Shown: one piece after another, positions 53,867 to 64,000 of the stretch
Layout of the letters: every line of letters starts with the position of its first letter
Position numbering within the stretch: the first letter of the stretch is position 1
Translations under genes and position numbers: made by a program
The notes under the pieces: generated by a model
The model's input: only the letters and a program-made list of their open reading frames with translations
The model's database searches: none
Told to the model about the DNA's origin: nothing
Assembly (NCBI GenBank): GCA_951394405.1
Contig: OX596346.1
Location: 992,001 to 1,056,000, forward strand
Direction of reading: 5' to 3'
Source of the DNA: Coprinellus micaceus
Lineage: Eukaryota; Basidiomycota; Agaricomycetes; Agaricales; Psathyrellaceae
Length of the DNA: 64,000 nucleotides

Positions 53867-56693
53867 TTATCTCCACTTTCCATCGGTCCATGATCAACCA
53901 ACACCTTGACAGCCAATCACTCCGGTGTGTGAGGAAACCTTGACTCCTTGCACCCCGTGCGCAGTAGCACATCCCTGGAAGGAACATCGCTTTCTCCGGG
54001 CTTGGGGGGCAACTCGACAGGCGACAATCGTGCAGAGGGAATGTTTATCTCACAAGACAGAGAGCCATATCCATGTGGCGATAGATGTCGCTCCTGCGAG
54101 CTTTCCGAAAATGTCTAGAATGGCAGGGTCAGACAATCAGAAATACGAGGCCCAATACAAGCAGGTGATGGGTAAGCCAACTGTGACCGGGACTCACGCA
54201 GATAAGGAGAGAATCCCTTCACAAACCCGGCAAAGAAACCAAAGCACGTCTGGAGTACCGCTGTAAATAGTGCGAGTCCTGGAGATCGTATTCGGGGGTA
54301 TTAGGCGGCGAACTTCAGCTCGGTTCTCAAGACGCGAGCAGCGACTAGTAGCCAGAAGGTGGGTGCACCCCACTTACCATAAAACGCAGTACGATTGATC
54401 ATCTCCGCCCCTGTTCGTTCTGGACTAATTGTTCGTAGTCGTCTTTATTTGAGGAATTGGCGTTGGTGGGAAGGAGAGGAGTGGTGCGAATTAGCCGTTC
54501 GGGGTGAAAGTGGAGGATTGAGTGCCAGCTCAATCGGACGACGCAGTTGCGGGTGAAAAGGGCAGGGAAGGAAGAGGGATCCAGAGGTAAACTCTAACAG
54601 ACCCATAAAAGTGACACCACTACTGCACCTTTAGGGTAAGGAGAGTAAACGAAGACGGCAACAGTGACCCTCAGCTGACACATTTCCAAGCTCGACGCAG
54701 AAGTCGTTGATGCTGAAGAGCCCGCCAAGGTCACCGTTACTTAGGGTTACCGTTTCGCTTGAAGGCCTTGAGGTGTTCCCTTCGGCTCGGCGGGAACCTC
54801 ATGTGCCCTCCGACAGTTTGAGGCTTCTTTCGCACCGGCTACCGCCTTCTACGCCCGGGCACCCGTGGACTACTGCTATCTAACGGTTAGTAAAAGATTG
54901 AAACAAATGGAACCTTTGCCCTGTATTCCTTGTTATAGGGTTCCCCGGTTGTCCGGATAACCTAGCACTGATGGAATATTGGTTGGGTACAAGGCATATC
55001 GTCCATGGCCCAGTGCGACTTCTAAAGAGGATCCTTCTGTCATATGCTCGGTTGCGCACGTAGGTATGGAAGATCGGAGATGCACTGACGGCGGTACAAC
55101 GGCGGTAGAGCCGTAGTTTGAGAGCGGGGAAGGAAGCTACTGGTCCAGAAACCATCCATTGGAGTGACCGTCAAGCCAGAAGTCAGTTGAGGGGACATCG
55201 TATCAATACAAGAACGGGCAGGAGAGAGTTTCGGTGATGCTACAATACCCGGACTCCCCTGGAGCATCATGATAGTGGCTTAGCGGCGTGCAATCAGCCA
55301 AATAAGCGGCGGACTTAGGAGTCGAGGATGGGCAATCGTGATGAAATGTAATTTAGTTGAGGTCTGATTGTGGGTTGTAATTTCTGCTTCGATACCGATT
55401 CTGAGAGAGAGATAGGTTTAGGATGGCTGCAACTGAATGATGGGCCACGCCCCAACCAATCCGGGCACCAGAAACGGGTGTCAAAAAAGGGTCCATTACA
55501 GCGGCTGAGACGCATAGCGGCCGTGGAAAGCCGTCCAATGAGGCCCATACCCTCGGAGAGTGGAAAACGATTTGCCCTCGGCTCCTCCAGGGCGTCTTTG
55601 CCGCGGGAGGCGACGTGAGGGTAGAGTGTCCACAAAAGGGACCCACAAGGGGCGGGTGCAGAATGGGAGATTTGATCGCAAGTTTTGGTAGGAGGCAAAG
55701 CAAGAGTGCCCTACGGGGTGTGGTTCAGCCCTTTCAAGAAGGTGTTCTATAGCCTCGGAGGTAGCTACATCGCCCAGGATACTTGAGCAACTCCAAATAT
55801 ACATATTGGAAATGTCGGCGAACCAAGATCTTGGCGCCCACCCGATGGTTGTAGGGAGTACAGCGCCAACAGTCCCTACATTCTCCTTTGTTCCACTCTC
55901 AAGTTTGGAGCAGGACAATCGGTACTCTCCTTTCCTCTCACAGTGCAACATGTAGAGGCTAGTGGACCTACTGTGAACGGATCGTTCGGGAGTCGCTCCG
56001 CCATTTAAGCGCCCATCAGGTACCGAGTCGATCGCAACGGCGTCTGGTCCTCTTTGAGCTCAGCCACCAAAAGAAAAGCGCAGAGAGTCCATATGACGGG
56101 CGGAATAAGGGGGCACCTGGACTGGGGCCCTTCCCCTTTTCACTCTATCCCGGAATGGGAGGTCCCCAATACCTCCCCGCCACCGTCACTGGCAAATCAG
56201 ACGGCGCCAGAGCCCACAGCTCGACGATCGCCGCACCGTTGACTGTCTCGACGCCCATGGCACTTTGTTTGTATGTACTACGGTCGAACTCGCTCCGTGG
56301 ACCCACCGGGGGACACACAAGCGCCCGCTCGAGAGCATTTCATATTTGTCGAAGAGTACCCTGAGATCGTACACGAAAGAAGCTCACAATGTAGACCGAG
56401 ATTCTCAGTATCAAAGCAAAAAAAAGGGGGGGGGGCTCTGTATAAGGTGTGCTGTACATATGGGTGTCGGTGTGCGCTATTGATGCGCCAGGTTGACGAG
56501 GATCGGTAGGGAGGGATATGTTGCAACAGTCTCTCCCAATTGGAAATTGGAACGAAATGAAGATTTTATTAGTATAATACGGTGAGATATTAGTATGTTT
56601 TACGAATTTGTTTTTGAGAGAAGTCGAAGAAGAGATAAACTGGACAACAAATCGGAAGGCGCAGGATTACAAATCAACGTAAAAAAACCCGTC
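53867..56693. other. About 2.8 kb without a supported gene
   Basis: Short frames on both strands only. Minus frames at 55315-55698 and 55496-55951 are the longest but show no motif and overlap in different frames. The part near 56400-56650 is AT-richer and holds the probable 3' UTR of the minus-strand gene ending at 56694. Confidence 0.35.
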
Positions 56694-58504
56694 CTACTCG
56701 TACCCATAACGAAACTGCCCAATACGTAGCCTGACGTAGGCGACAGGAAGCACCAGAAGGCGCTTCCAAGGCCGAGGCGACGACGATCGTTTCCACTTCC
56801 CATGGGCGCTAGCTTGAGCATCCGGGGCTTCCCTCCGAGCTAGCAACCTCGACGAATCGTCGTGGTCAACCACCCTTGCTCTAGCTCTGGTTGAATTGAG
56901 CCGGGGCAGAAGCTTCGACTTCGAGGAGTTTGAGGAACGGGGTTTGCTCGAGCCAGACTCGGCGAAAGCTTTCTTGCCTCGACGATTGGCTTTCCACTGG
57001 CGGACTTGTTTCATGGGGAAGGCGTCGATGGCGTGGACAAAGGTCTCGGGTCTCGAGCCCCACGAGTCCTGGTGGACGTTGGTGGGAGACATGGAGTAGG
57101 GGTCGGGGAATGGATCCGACTCGTACACTAGACGATCTATGAGCTCAGAAAGGAAGGAGACAAGCAAGGCGAACTTACTGGGGGCAGAGAATCGCGTCGA
57201 AGACGCCTTGGCGGGTTGACCCTCAAAGACGGCGTTGAGCTGAGTGGCAGGGTTATGCCGCACGCCGTGCATCGAAGGTGATGATGATGACGACGACGAC
57301 GAGGAGCCCGAGGAACCGGGATCCTTCACATCAAAGTGGACCTTCCGTGCGCGAGGGAATGGAAGGGCGGCCCTCTGAGCTGAGATGTTCTCGTGGAACT
57401 TCGAGCCTTCGGCTGTAATGGACGATAAAGGGGGAGGAAGAGCAAAGATGGAAAGAAAGGGGGTCGATGGATGATGAGCCACATGAAGAAGGGATAAAGA
57501 GAGTCGGAAGTACCTGGACCCATGGATGCGGAACTGTCCATCGACGTCAAGGAGGAAGGGAAGGATGGGATGGAGGAGTTTTGCGGCTTGTCGTCGAATG
57601 GATTGCTAACCGAAGACGAGTCTGTCTCGGTTTCGAACGAGGGGAAGGTAGGGATTGTAAAATCAGACAATCCAGCGGCGTCGGTGGTGTTCTCGGGCAT
57701 GCCCCCGACCTCGACGTCCTCCATAGTGTGGATGGGATCTGCAGCGGACATTTCCTCCTCCATGACAGGCGACAAGGGAGACATCTTGCCTACAAGAGAG
57801 GGGTTGTGAGTCAGACATGGTTCCAAACGGATAGGAGAATTGAGACAACGACGAGGACACTCACGCAAGGTGTCAGGGAAGGCCAACGACTGCTCGTGCC
57901 GAGCAGGTTCCCGGCGCACGAGTTCGCAATACGACGGCATCGCCGGGCTCTCATCGGGGATCCCGCCCACCTCCGCATCAAGAAACGGGGAGAGGTAGAA
58001 CTTGACCACTTCCATGATCTTGGCGGTAAACTTCTTCCTCCGTTGGTCGTCCACGGCCTGAGCGAGGTGACCTTGGAGGTAATGGGGGTAGTGCTCGATC
58101 TTCGTGCCGACATAGCGCGCGTCGGTGAGGGTGTCGAAGACGGAGTCCGTGAAGGTGGGATCGTAATACGTCGCTGCGAGGGACTTGAAAGCCATCATGA
58201 ACAGCAGTTCGATGTCGTCGTTGAAGGCAACGGCGTTGGGGATGTCCTTCTTGATAGAGAGGATGACGAGCATGGCGCGGAAGGCGCAGGACGGCCTGAT
58301 TTTGGTGTGTCCGCTGGCGACGACCCACTGAAGAAGGTCCTGGATGCGGCGGGGGATGTCCTTGTCCCACGTCATGAACGACGCGGGGGTGCTGAAGTGG
58401 TGTATGAAATGGCCGAAGATCACCTCCGACAGGAGGAAGGTTTGCTCGTCGAGGAGGGTGGGGCTCGGGGCCCAAACGTCGCGGATGAGATGTGCAAAAT
58501 GCAT
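56694..58504 (-). CDS. Unassigned protein with conserved-looking helical N-terminal domain and disordered tail
   Basis: Exons 58504-57865, 57789-57514, 57412-57179 and 57136-56694 join in phase, with phase 1 at all three introns, to 530 residues. Residues 1 to about 180 look like a compact helical domain (LLDEQTFLLSEVIFGHFIHHF, less its last residue, then RPSCAFRAMLVILSIKKDI and YPHYLQGHLAQ). The rest is acidic then basic and Ser-rich, with a run of nine serines (about residue 340) and a final Arg-rich part. I do not recognise a family. The long antisense frame at 57467-58636 is a shadow of this gene. Confidence 0.68.
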
Positions 58505-59073
58505 GACGGTGGTTGTGGGTTTGGGGAGAGAGTTGTTGGGACGAAGACTGGAACGGTCGAGGTTAAAATACTCGCAGCAGGAGTCTCAGTGAGATGTCTG
58601 GCAGGGTTCAGTTACCCCTTTCCAAACCCCCTCTGAGGCGAGACATTTGCAGCGGGGAAGGGTGGGTGTGAATCGAGTAAGGCCCGGCATACTCACCTTC
58701 ACGTAGTCAGTAGAAAGCGGATGCCTGATACTGGGTTCAGGCTCCCGCTTGCGATAGTGAATGGAATGAGCTTACGATTGAGGACGACGGTCTCCAAATG
58801 ATACTGTCTCGGTCCCTTGCTCAGAGGTCAGAATCAACCCCCAGAAAACGATCGAATCCGCTAGCTCATGCGTGCTGGGTTCAAGGATGATGGAAGATGT
58901 GAGATGGATTGGGATTATCCTCAAAGAAAGTACAATGCGCGTGGGGTGCTGCGGTGGGTGTGTGCAAAGACGTGATGCCATATTCATATCGACCTCCTCG
59001 GTCACTTTTGTCGGGTGCGAGATACATGGGGGGCAGGGTGATCATGATGATTAAATGAAGGGGGATCTACAAA
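58505..59073. other. Intergenic
   Basis: Probable promoter of the 530-residue gene and 3' UTR of RPL34. No gene supported. Confidence 0.45.
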
Positions 59074-59519
59074 TCACTTGCGGGTAGTCTGGGACTTGAT
59101 GACCTTCTTCACGATCTTGGCCTCCTCAACGAGGAAAGCGCGGAGGATGCTAATGCCTATGTAAGTTCGTGCGACACAAGCCATACAACCAATATACGTA
59201 CCGGGACTTGACGCAGTCACCGCATCTCGATCCACCGTAGGCACGCTGAACGGTCTTCTGGCGCTTGGAGATGGTGGCGTACTGGCGGGGGCGGAGAGCG
59301 GGGACCTAAATGGGGAGCCTGAGTCAACCAGCAACACCGATTAATCGCTTCAGCACATACACCGGGGAGAGCGACACCGCAGTCACCGCACTTGGGAGCA
59401 GTCCCAGCCTTCTTCAAGTGGTGGTACACCAACTTGCCACCGGGGGTCTTGATGACGCGCCTCTTGTTGGAGGTGGTGTTGTAAGGGGTGCGCTTGCGGA
59501 TGGTGACTCGTTGGGCCAT
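59074..59519 (-). CDS. RPL34: 60S ribosomal protein eL34
   Basis: Exons 59519-59361, 59305-59202 and 59149-59074 give 112 residues, the usual length. The N-terminus MAQRVTIRKRTPYNTTSNK, the zinc-binding cysteines (KCGDCGVALPG and CGDCVKSR) and the Arg/Lys-rich middle (PALRPRQYATISKRQKT) are diagnostic of eL34, a component of the large cytoplasmic ribosomal subunit. The gene ends EEAKIVKKVIKSQTTRK. Expression should be high and growth-linked, as for ribosomal protein genes generally. Confidence 0.96.
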
Positions 59520-60824
59520 GGCGGTCGCTAGAAATCAAATTTAGGTGTCAGAACCTCTGTAGACCATAGTCCCTGGATTCATCGCATCACAATCTCCCAT
59601 CCCGTGCCCCTCCCAACCTCATTTCTGACTCCAAACGCCCAGTTTCCAACTCCAGACCGATTCCTCTCCGATGCGATGGGTTCTTCCAGCCAAATTTCAC
59701 CAGCGAAACGCAAACTCACATAGATGGTCCTGGAGACGCAAATAAGCAATCTATCGAGCACACCAGCAGCAATACGCACCTTGTCTTGAGGTTGTCGACG
59801 ACGATGAGGACAGGTTTCGCCTCTGCCAGGCGGAGTTCGCCGAAGGGTGGCTGACTGTACAGTTTTCGGCCAATGCCGATTATCTTTTCCAAAAACGGCG
59901 ATGCCGGCTTGTAGGTCCTTGTTGGCCCACTCGCTTTGCTTCCGCTCTGGAGCCGCGGTGGGGGTCTATGTAATCGTACGTGAATGGTGGACGGCATCCC
60001 GCGTTCGTAGCAGGATCCTCAAGGAAGTGACCCAGCCAGAAACCCGAGGCGCCATCAGGGGCAAACGGTTGCCTCAGAAGGGTCAAGAGAAGGCATCTTC
60101 CGTTTGTTCTGGTCTCGGCGAAAAGCTTCACGCGGTGCCTACAGCACTACTTAGTGGCTCTCTGGGTCTCCCGGTCTATGAGCTGGCTGCGGGCGTATTG
60201 ATTCTGTGATATGATGCTTCTATCACAAGGAGATCCATTTAAGGTTCGAGACGCATGTGCTCACTGGAGTATGCCAAGGTGCTCCTTCGTCACAGGGAGA
60301 TGAGAATGCCCGCTTTTTGTTATGCCGACCGCACTATACCAGCCAGCTTCAATGAAATATGACTTCTTCCGAACACGCCGCGTTGCCGCCCACTGAGAAT
60401 TTTGCTTGGGAAACTACTTAGGGGTTTCCCCATTCGATGGAGGGACTTCTTTCTACTATATGAAGTCACTAACATACAATACGTGGAAATATTAGAGGGG
60501 GTTGAGTTTGTAACGAAACTCGACAACTAGGAAATGAACAAATGCCGTGATGATCTGCTTCCCCAAGCAACTTTGCCACCGCCATGAGCAGTGTGGCGCC
60601 CAGTCAACACATACGCGCACCCATTCTAACCCTCGAAATGGTAGCCATAGCAGCTATTATATTATATAACACTTATGGTCCTTCAGCGCCCTGGAAAGTC
60701 CAGCCGAGATCATAGATGGTAGCTCGCGAAGTCGAGGGAATTAGACGCCCGCGGCCAACCCGGGCCGCCGTTACGTAACAGGCCTGACGAGAGCCAACAC
60801 GGTCGCTTTCAACAAGTTGTCGTC
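59520..60824. other. Intergenic, no supported gene
   Basis: Contains the RPL34 promoter. A plus-strand frame at 59847-60209 (120 residues) and an antisense one at 59880-60131 lack motifs and were not called. 60530-60700 is AT-richer and lies upstream of the PIG-F gene. Confidence 0.4.
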
Positions 60825-61924
60825 ATGCCACGAGCACAGAAAGGCTCGAAGACGGGCGCTAAACCCAGGCCACAGGCGGCATCCGTGCAGCAGCAAGAAC
60901 CCAAGCATGTCTCGCTTTCAACCTACATCTCCATAGTGGGCGTGCACACCACGTTGCTAGCCTATGCGGGACTCTTCCTGCCCAGGACAACGGTTTTGCA
61001 GCAACTTGCGCTGTATGAGGCCGACGGAGCTGTTTTGTCGTCTCAAGACCGACCCCAACCGTCGTTCTTCAACGATCTCACTCGGAGTCCCGCCATTACC
61101 CTGTTCACCCTCTGCTCGGGCGCTCTGATACTGCAGACTTGGTGGTCGTCGTGGCTGAGAGCTTCCTGGATCGATATCTCGTCGCATCGGTCGGAGGAGG
61201 ACAAGTTGAAGGAGAAGTATCTCCCGACTGGACAGAAGGCGAAGGTGCGCAGATCCCAAAGGCATCTGACTATGTATATTGACCTGAACACCCGTTCACA
61301 GGGGCTAGCCCAGGCCTACGGAATCGTCATTCTAGGTTCCATCGTCCTCCATTTCATCTTGATTCTGTTCGGAGCGCCTATCACCGAGTAAGTGCGCCTG
61401 ACTGCGCCTCTGCTGTCTGTTTGGGAGCTGATATGTACAATATGGTTTAGACTCATCATGAAAACATATCTTCTCGCCCTTTTCATTTCGATTCTGACCA
61501 CCTTACCCGCAATTTATGTGTTGGGCCTGCCAACGTGGTCGAACGATCCCGCTTCATTTGTCAAACGGTGGACTTGGGTCCGACTGTTCGCAGAGCTGTC
61601 GTGAGTTTAATAGTCCGTCCTTTATGAGCTTCTGATTCAATCGAGATTCCGCAGGCCACGAAATACTGTTGAGCGTGCCCTGGTGTACCCCTGGGTAGGT
61701 GCCGTGCTCGGGTCTTGGATTGGTATCATCCCAATTGCCCTTGATTGGGACAGGCCGTGGCAGGTACGATACATTTTGACCTTGACACAAGGTACCCATA
61801 TTCACATTTGTCGCAGGCGTGGCCTCTGACGCCAGCATACGGAGCACTGCTTGGTTATATTCTCTCTTCGGTTACAGCTGTCACTGTCGAAGCTATCTTC
61901 CAGAATCCTATCGACTCCATCTAA
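60825..61924 (+). CDS. PIGF: GPI-anchor biosynthesis protein PIG-F
   Basis: Exons 60825-61244, 61302-61387, 61451-61600, 61655-61763 and 61817-61924 encode 290 residues. Six or so hydrophobic segments are visible (for example YISIVGVHTTLLAYAGLF, PAITLFTLCSGALILQTWW, YGIVILGSIVLHFILILFG and YLLALFISILTTLPAIYVLG). The C-terminal WVGAVLGSWIGIIPIALDWD followed by RPWQAWPLTPAYGALLGY is the PIG-F signature. PIG-F (Gpi11 in yeast) is an endoplasmic reticulum protein that partners the enzymes adding ethanolamine phosphate to GPI precursors (PIG-O and PIG-G). It converges with the next gene, with 68 bp between the stop codons. Confidence 0.93.
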
Positions 61925-61992
61925 ATCTACTGGTCCACCCACTTCTAGTTCTAGATCAAGGCCACCCGGCGAAAACAACCTCCCAAAGGGCT

Positions 61993-63167
61993 TTATGGCG
62001 CTTTATCTGCAGCCCTCAAGTCTCCTAGGGACTGGGTCACAAAGTCAGGAACGATTGGGGATGCGTTGGGTCCTGTGATGTCGGCTTCTGAAGTGATACC
62101 TATGGCGCGCGGTCAGAATGCAACCGCTTGCCCACGACCAAGCCACTCGACGTACCAGTAAGGACGAGAAGCGTCGCCAGGCCACCGTTCTGGCCAAACT
62201 GGATGTCTGTGTTCAGCCTATCGCCGACCATGATGGTTCGTTTGGGGTCAAAGTGGACCCTGCGAAGGTATCTCAGCCCGCGATGGAAGCGAGGAACAAA
62301 AAGGGTGCTTACTTTGCTTGGATACTGTCTAGCATGGTAGTTGACGGCTTCCCGCAGATAACAGGTACACGTTGTATAGCGCACCGCAGAGGAGCGCTGA
62401 TTGAACCTGCCCCAGGTAGCAACCCGTGTGCACTGGGATAGGTGCTATCCTCGTTCGTCTCGATGAAATGACACTCGGGGTCATTGAGCAGATACTGGAA
62501 CGCCTTCGACAACTTGGTATAGTTGATCTTCGTGTCCAACCCGCAGATGACAGCCCCAACGTCGGGATCGCGTTTCCAAGTCCCTAGGTCGAATGATTCC
62601 AGCGTGTTGTCTGCCGGATCCTGTGCCGGTAATTAGGAGCTACCTGGCAGGTGAGAGAAGCGACAAGTACCGTTCCACCTAAGAAAGAAATGTCTTCGCT
62701 TCGAAGCTCCTCCTCAAGGCCAGCCATCCCGATGACATATGCCTTTTTAGTCTTCGGCATCTTAAGCACAGAAGACACATACACTGCGGCGGCATACGCA
62801 GATCCGTAAACCTCGTCCTGCCAACAGAATCAGCTTCCAGCGAAGCACCGAATATGTCCCAAGTCTGGACTCACCGCATGTGCTTGGACTCCTAATTGTT
62901 CAAACTTGCTCAGCAAGGTTTGCCTCGATTTCGTCGCGTTGTTTGTGACGAATATGACCTTCTTGTCTTCAGGGAATGTTCGAACGGGAACAACACTCGA
63001 AGAGATGAATGAAACGTACTTCTCCGGCGCAACATATCCAACACCTGAATCACTCCTTCTATCGAGTAGTCTCCCCTCCAGAGCACCCCATCACAATCGA
63101 AGAGCCAGGTATCATAATCGCGGAGGAGGGCTTCATATTCTCCCGCTGTTGAAATCCGAACGGCCAT
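61993..63167 (-). CDS. PHO13: HAD-superfamily phosphatase, PHO13/phosphoglycolate phosphatase type
   Basis: Read on the minus strand from the ATG at 63167 in about six exons. The HAD nucleophile motif is LFDCDGVLWRGD (residues of about 21-32); motif II lies in KKVIFVTNNATKSRQTL; the cap region has GLDTKINYTKLSKAFQYL; the lysine/motif IV region is GKPSTTM... and RTIMVGDRLNTDIQFG. The end reads VPDFVTQSLGDL, which matches the conserved C-terminus of eukaryotic PHO13/PGP enzymes. These Mg-dependent cytosolic phosphatases clear phosphorylated metabolites such as 2-phosphoglycolate and act on p-nitrophenyl phosphate in vitro. The stop at 61993-61995 comes from the exon after the last intron (62158-62101 approximately). 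Confidence 0.92.
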
Positions 63168-64000
63168 GGTATGTTGCGGTATATGTCTGATCTCGTGTCC
63201 GTGTTCTTCCAGGCAGTATGAGCCGGTGTATCTGATATGAATCTACCTCACCGCGAGAGTGCCGTCGCGATTGTGGTCGAGAAGAGAAAGCCAGAATATG
63301 ACGCACATCTCCGTTCGGTGATGAGATCTCCGGTTCGGCGGCAAATATTTCTCCGGCATTTGCCGGATAATTCATTGGCGATTCTCAGACGCTGAGCGCC
63401 GCCCTTGCCCTTCTCGTCGACATTCACAATCCATGGAATTCTGATCCATGAGACGACGGGGGTTTTCAAGAACTGTTCTCCCCAACTGGAATTGTCACAA
63501 AAATCGCTCGTCTCACTTCTCCGTCAATGGCCCCGCTTTGTCTAGTCCAAGAGGGAATATGCTGCCTCTCGGAGGCAAGTCCGTGACACGAGGTTTGGCG
63601 TAGACTGATATCAGGCTATCTTTCCAGGACCAGGAAGATAAGGAAGGGTGTGGTGAAGGAACCTCCGACCTCTAGGCTACTCTACCCTTCTGGAGCAAGA
63701 GAAGGGTCAGCCTTCTGCGGTCGCGAATCGGGCAACTATTGTCTTGGTGTAGCGGTCATCCCAGCGCCCTACTTCCCGGGAGAAGTCATAGCAACAGGGC
63801 GCTCTTCACGCTGTCTTCTGTCTTCTTGAGAAGCGTCAGGGACGCGGAAGTGAACATAACATCCGACAAATGTCAAGGAAGCTGCAACCCGGTGCAAGTT
63901 CACAACCCTCTTTTCATTTTACCAGAGGGCGAAGAGTCACCGATGGGTCGTTCCAACAGCCCCTGAAACGCCTGGATTTACCCACACATGCCCCGCTGGA
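63168..64000. other. Upstream region of the PHO13 gene; no other gene supported
   Basis: Presumably the promoter of the phosphatase gene. The short frames on both strands show no motif. The window ends here, so a gene just outside may contribute flanking sequence. Confidence 0.4.

Noticed and set aside
55315..55951. Overlapping minus-strand frames of 116-151 codons
   Set aside because: Three frames overlap with no conserved phrase, and none has a supporting splice pattern.
57467..58636. 389-codon plus-strand open frame
   Set aside because: It is antisense to the 530-residue minus-strand gene, whose exons join in correct phase with good splice sites. The plus frame is Gly/Arg/Val-rich with no domain, as expected of a shadow.
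59847..60209. 120-codon plus-strand frame upstream of PIG-F
   Set aside because: No motif, no splice support, and an equally long antisense frame overlaps it.

Overview
The window comes from a filamentous mushroom-forming fungus (Basidiomycota, Agaricomycetes). This rests on dense short GT-AG introns of about 45-80 bp, a Plavaka-type transposase, several F-box/leucine-rich genes, a NACHT NTPase of the mushroom NLR kind, and several intron-rich genes I cannot match to a named family. All exon joins below were made by hand from splice sites and reading-frame phase. Where I give a residue count, the joined exons sum to a multiple of three without an internal stop, except where a frameshift is stated.

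Layout. 0.4-1.0 kb: a degenerate tandem repeat of about 125-130 bp. 3.06-4.19 kb (minus): a protein with two C2HC fingers. 4.98-5.85 kb: a small membrane protein. 6.55-11.40 kb: an intact 12-exon Plavaka transposase. 11.66-13.02 kb: an unassigned six-exon gene. 14.49-16.13 kb: a nine-exon gene with a Zn2Cys6-like cluster. 16.5-20.4 kb: two related F-box-like genes in tandem. 21.0-22.5 kb: a long disordered, Ser/Pro-rich protein. 24.4-24.6 kb: a 22-bp minisatellite.

25.07-29.79 kb (minus): a Ras-like GTPase with a CAAX end. A complete hAT transposon (25492-29294, perfect 8-bp target duplication) sits in one of its introns. 31.83-38.03 kb: a full-length Ty1/copia retrotransposon with apparently identical 383-bp LTRs and a 5-bp target duplication ATGCC. 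It landed exactly on the start codon of a TEA/ATTS-domain transcription factor gene (38034 onward). Both copies of the duplication keep an ATG, so the coding frame survives while the original leader is now 6.2 kb away.

41.6-43.2 kb (minus): an F-box/LRR gene carrying a one-base frameshift. 43.93-46.16 kb: a NACHT NTPase, with a decayed copy of its C-terminal half near 47.4 kb. 48.5-50.2 kb (minus): another F-box gene. From about 50.9 kb conserved single-copy genes appear: a PBDC1 homologue, an unassigned 530-residue protein, ribosomal protein eL34, the GPI-anchor synthesis factor PIG-F, and a PHO13-type HAD phosphatase converging on PIG-F with 68 bp between stop codons. The left 50 kb therefore reads as an accessory, transposon-rich region of fast-turnover families, and the right 13 kb as ordinary core genome.

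I see no rRNA, tRNA, CRISPR or bacterial-type features.
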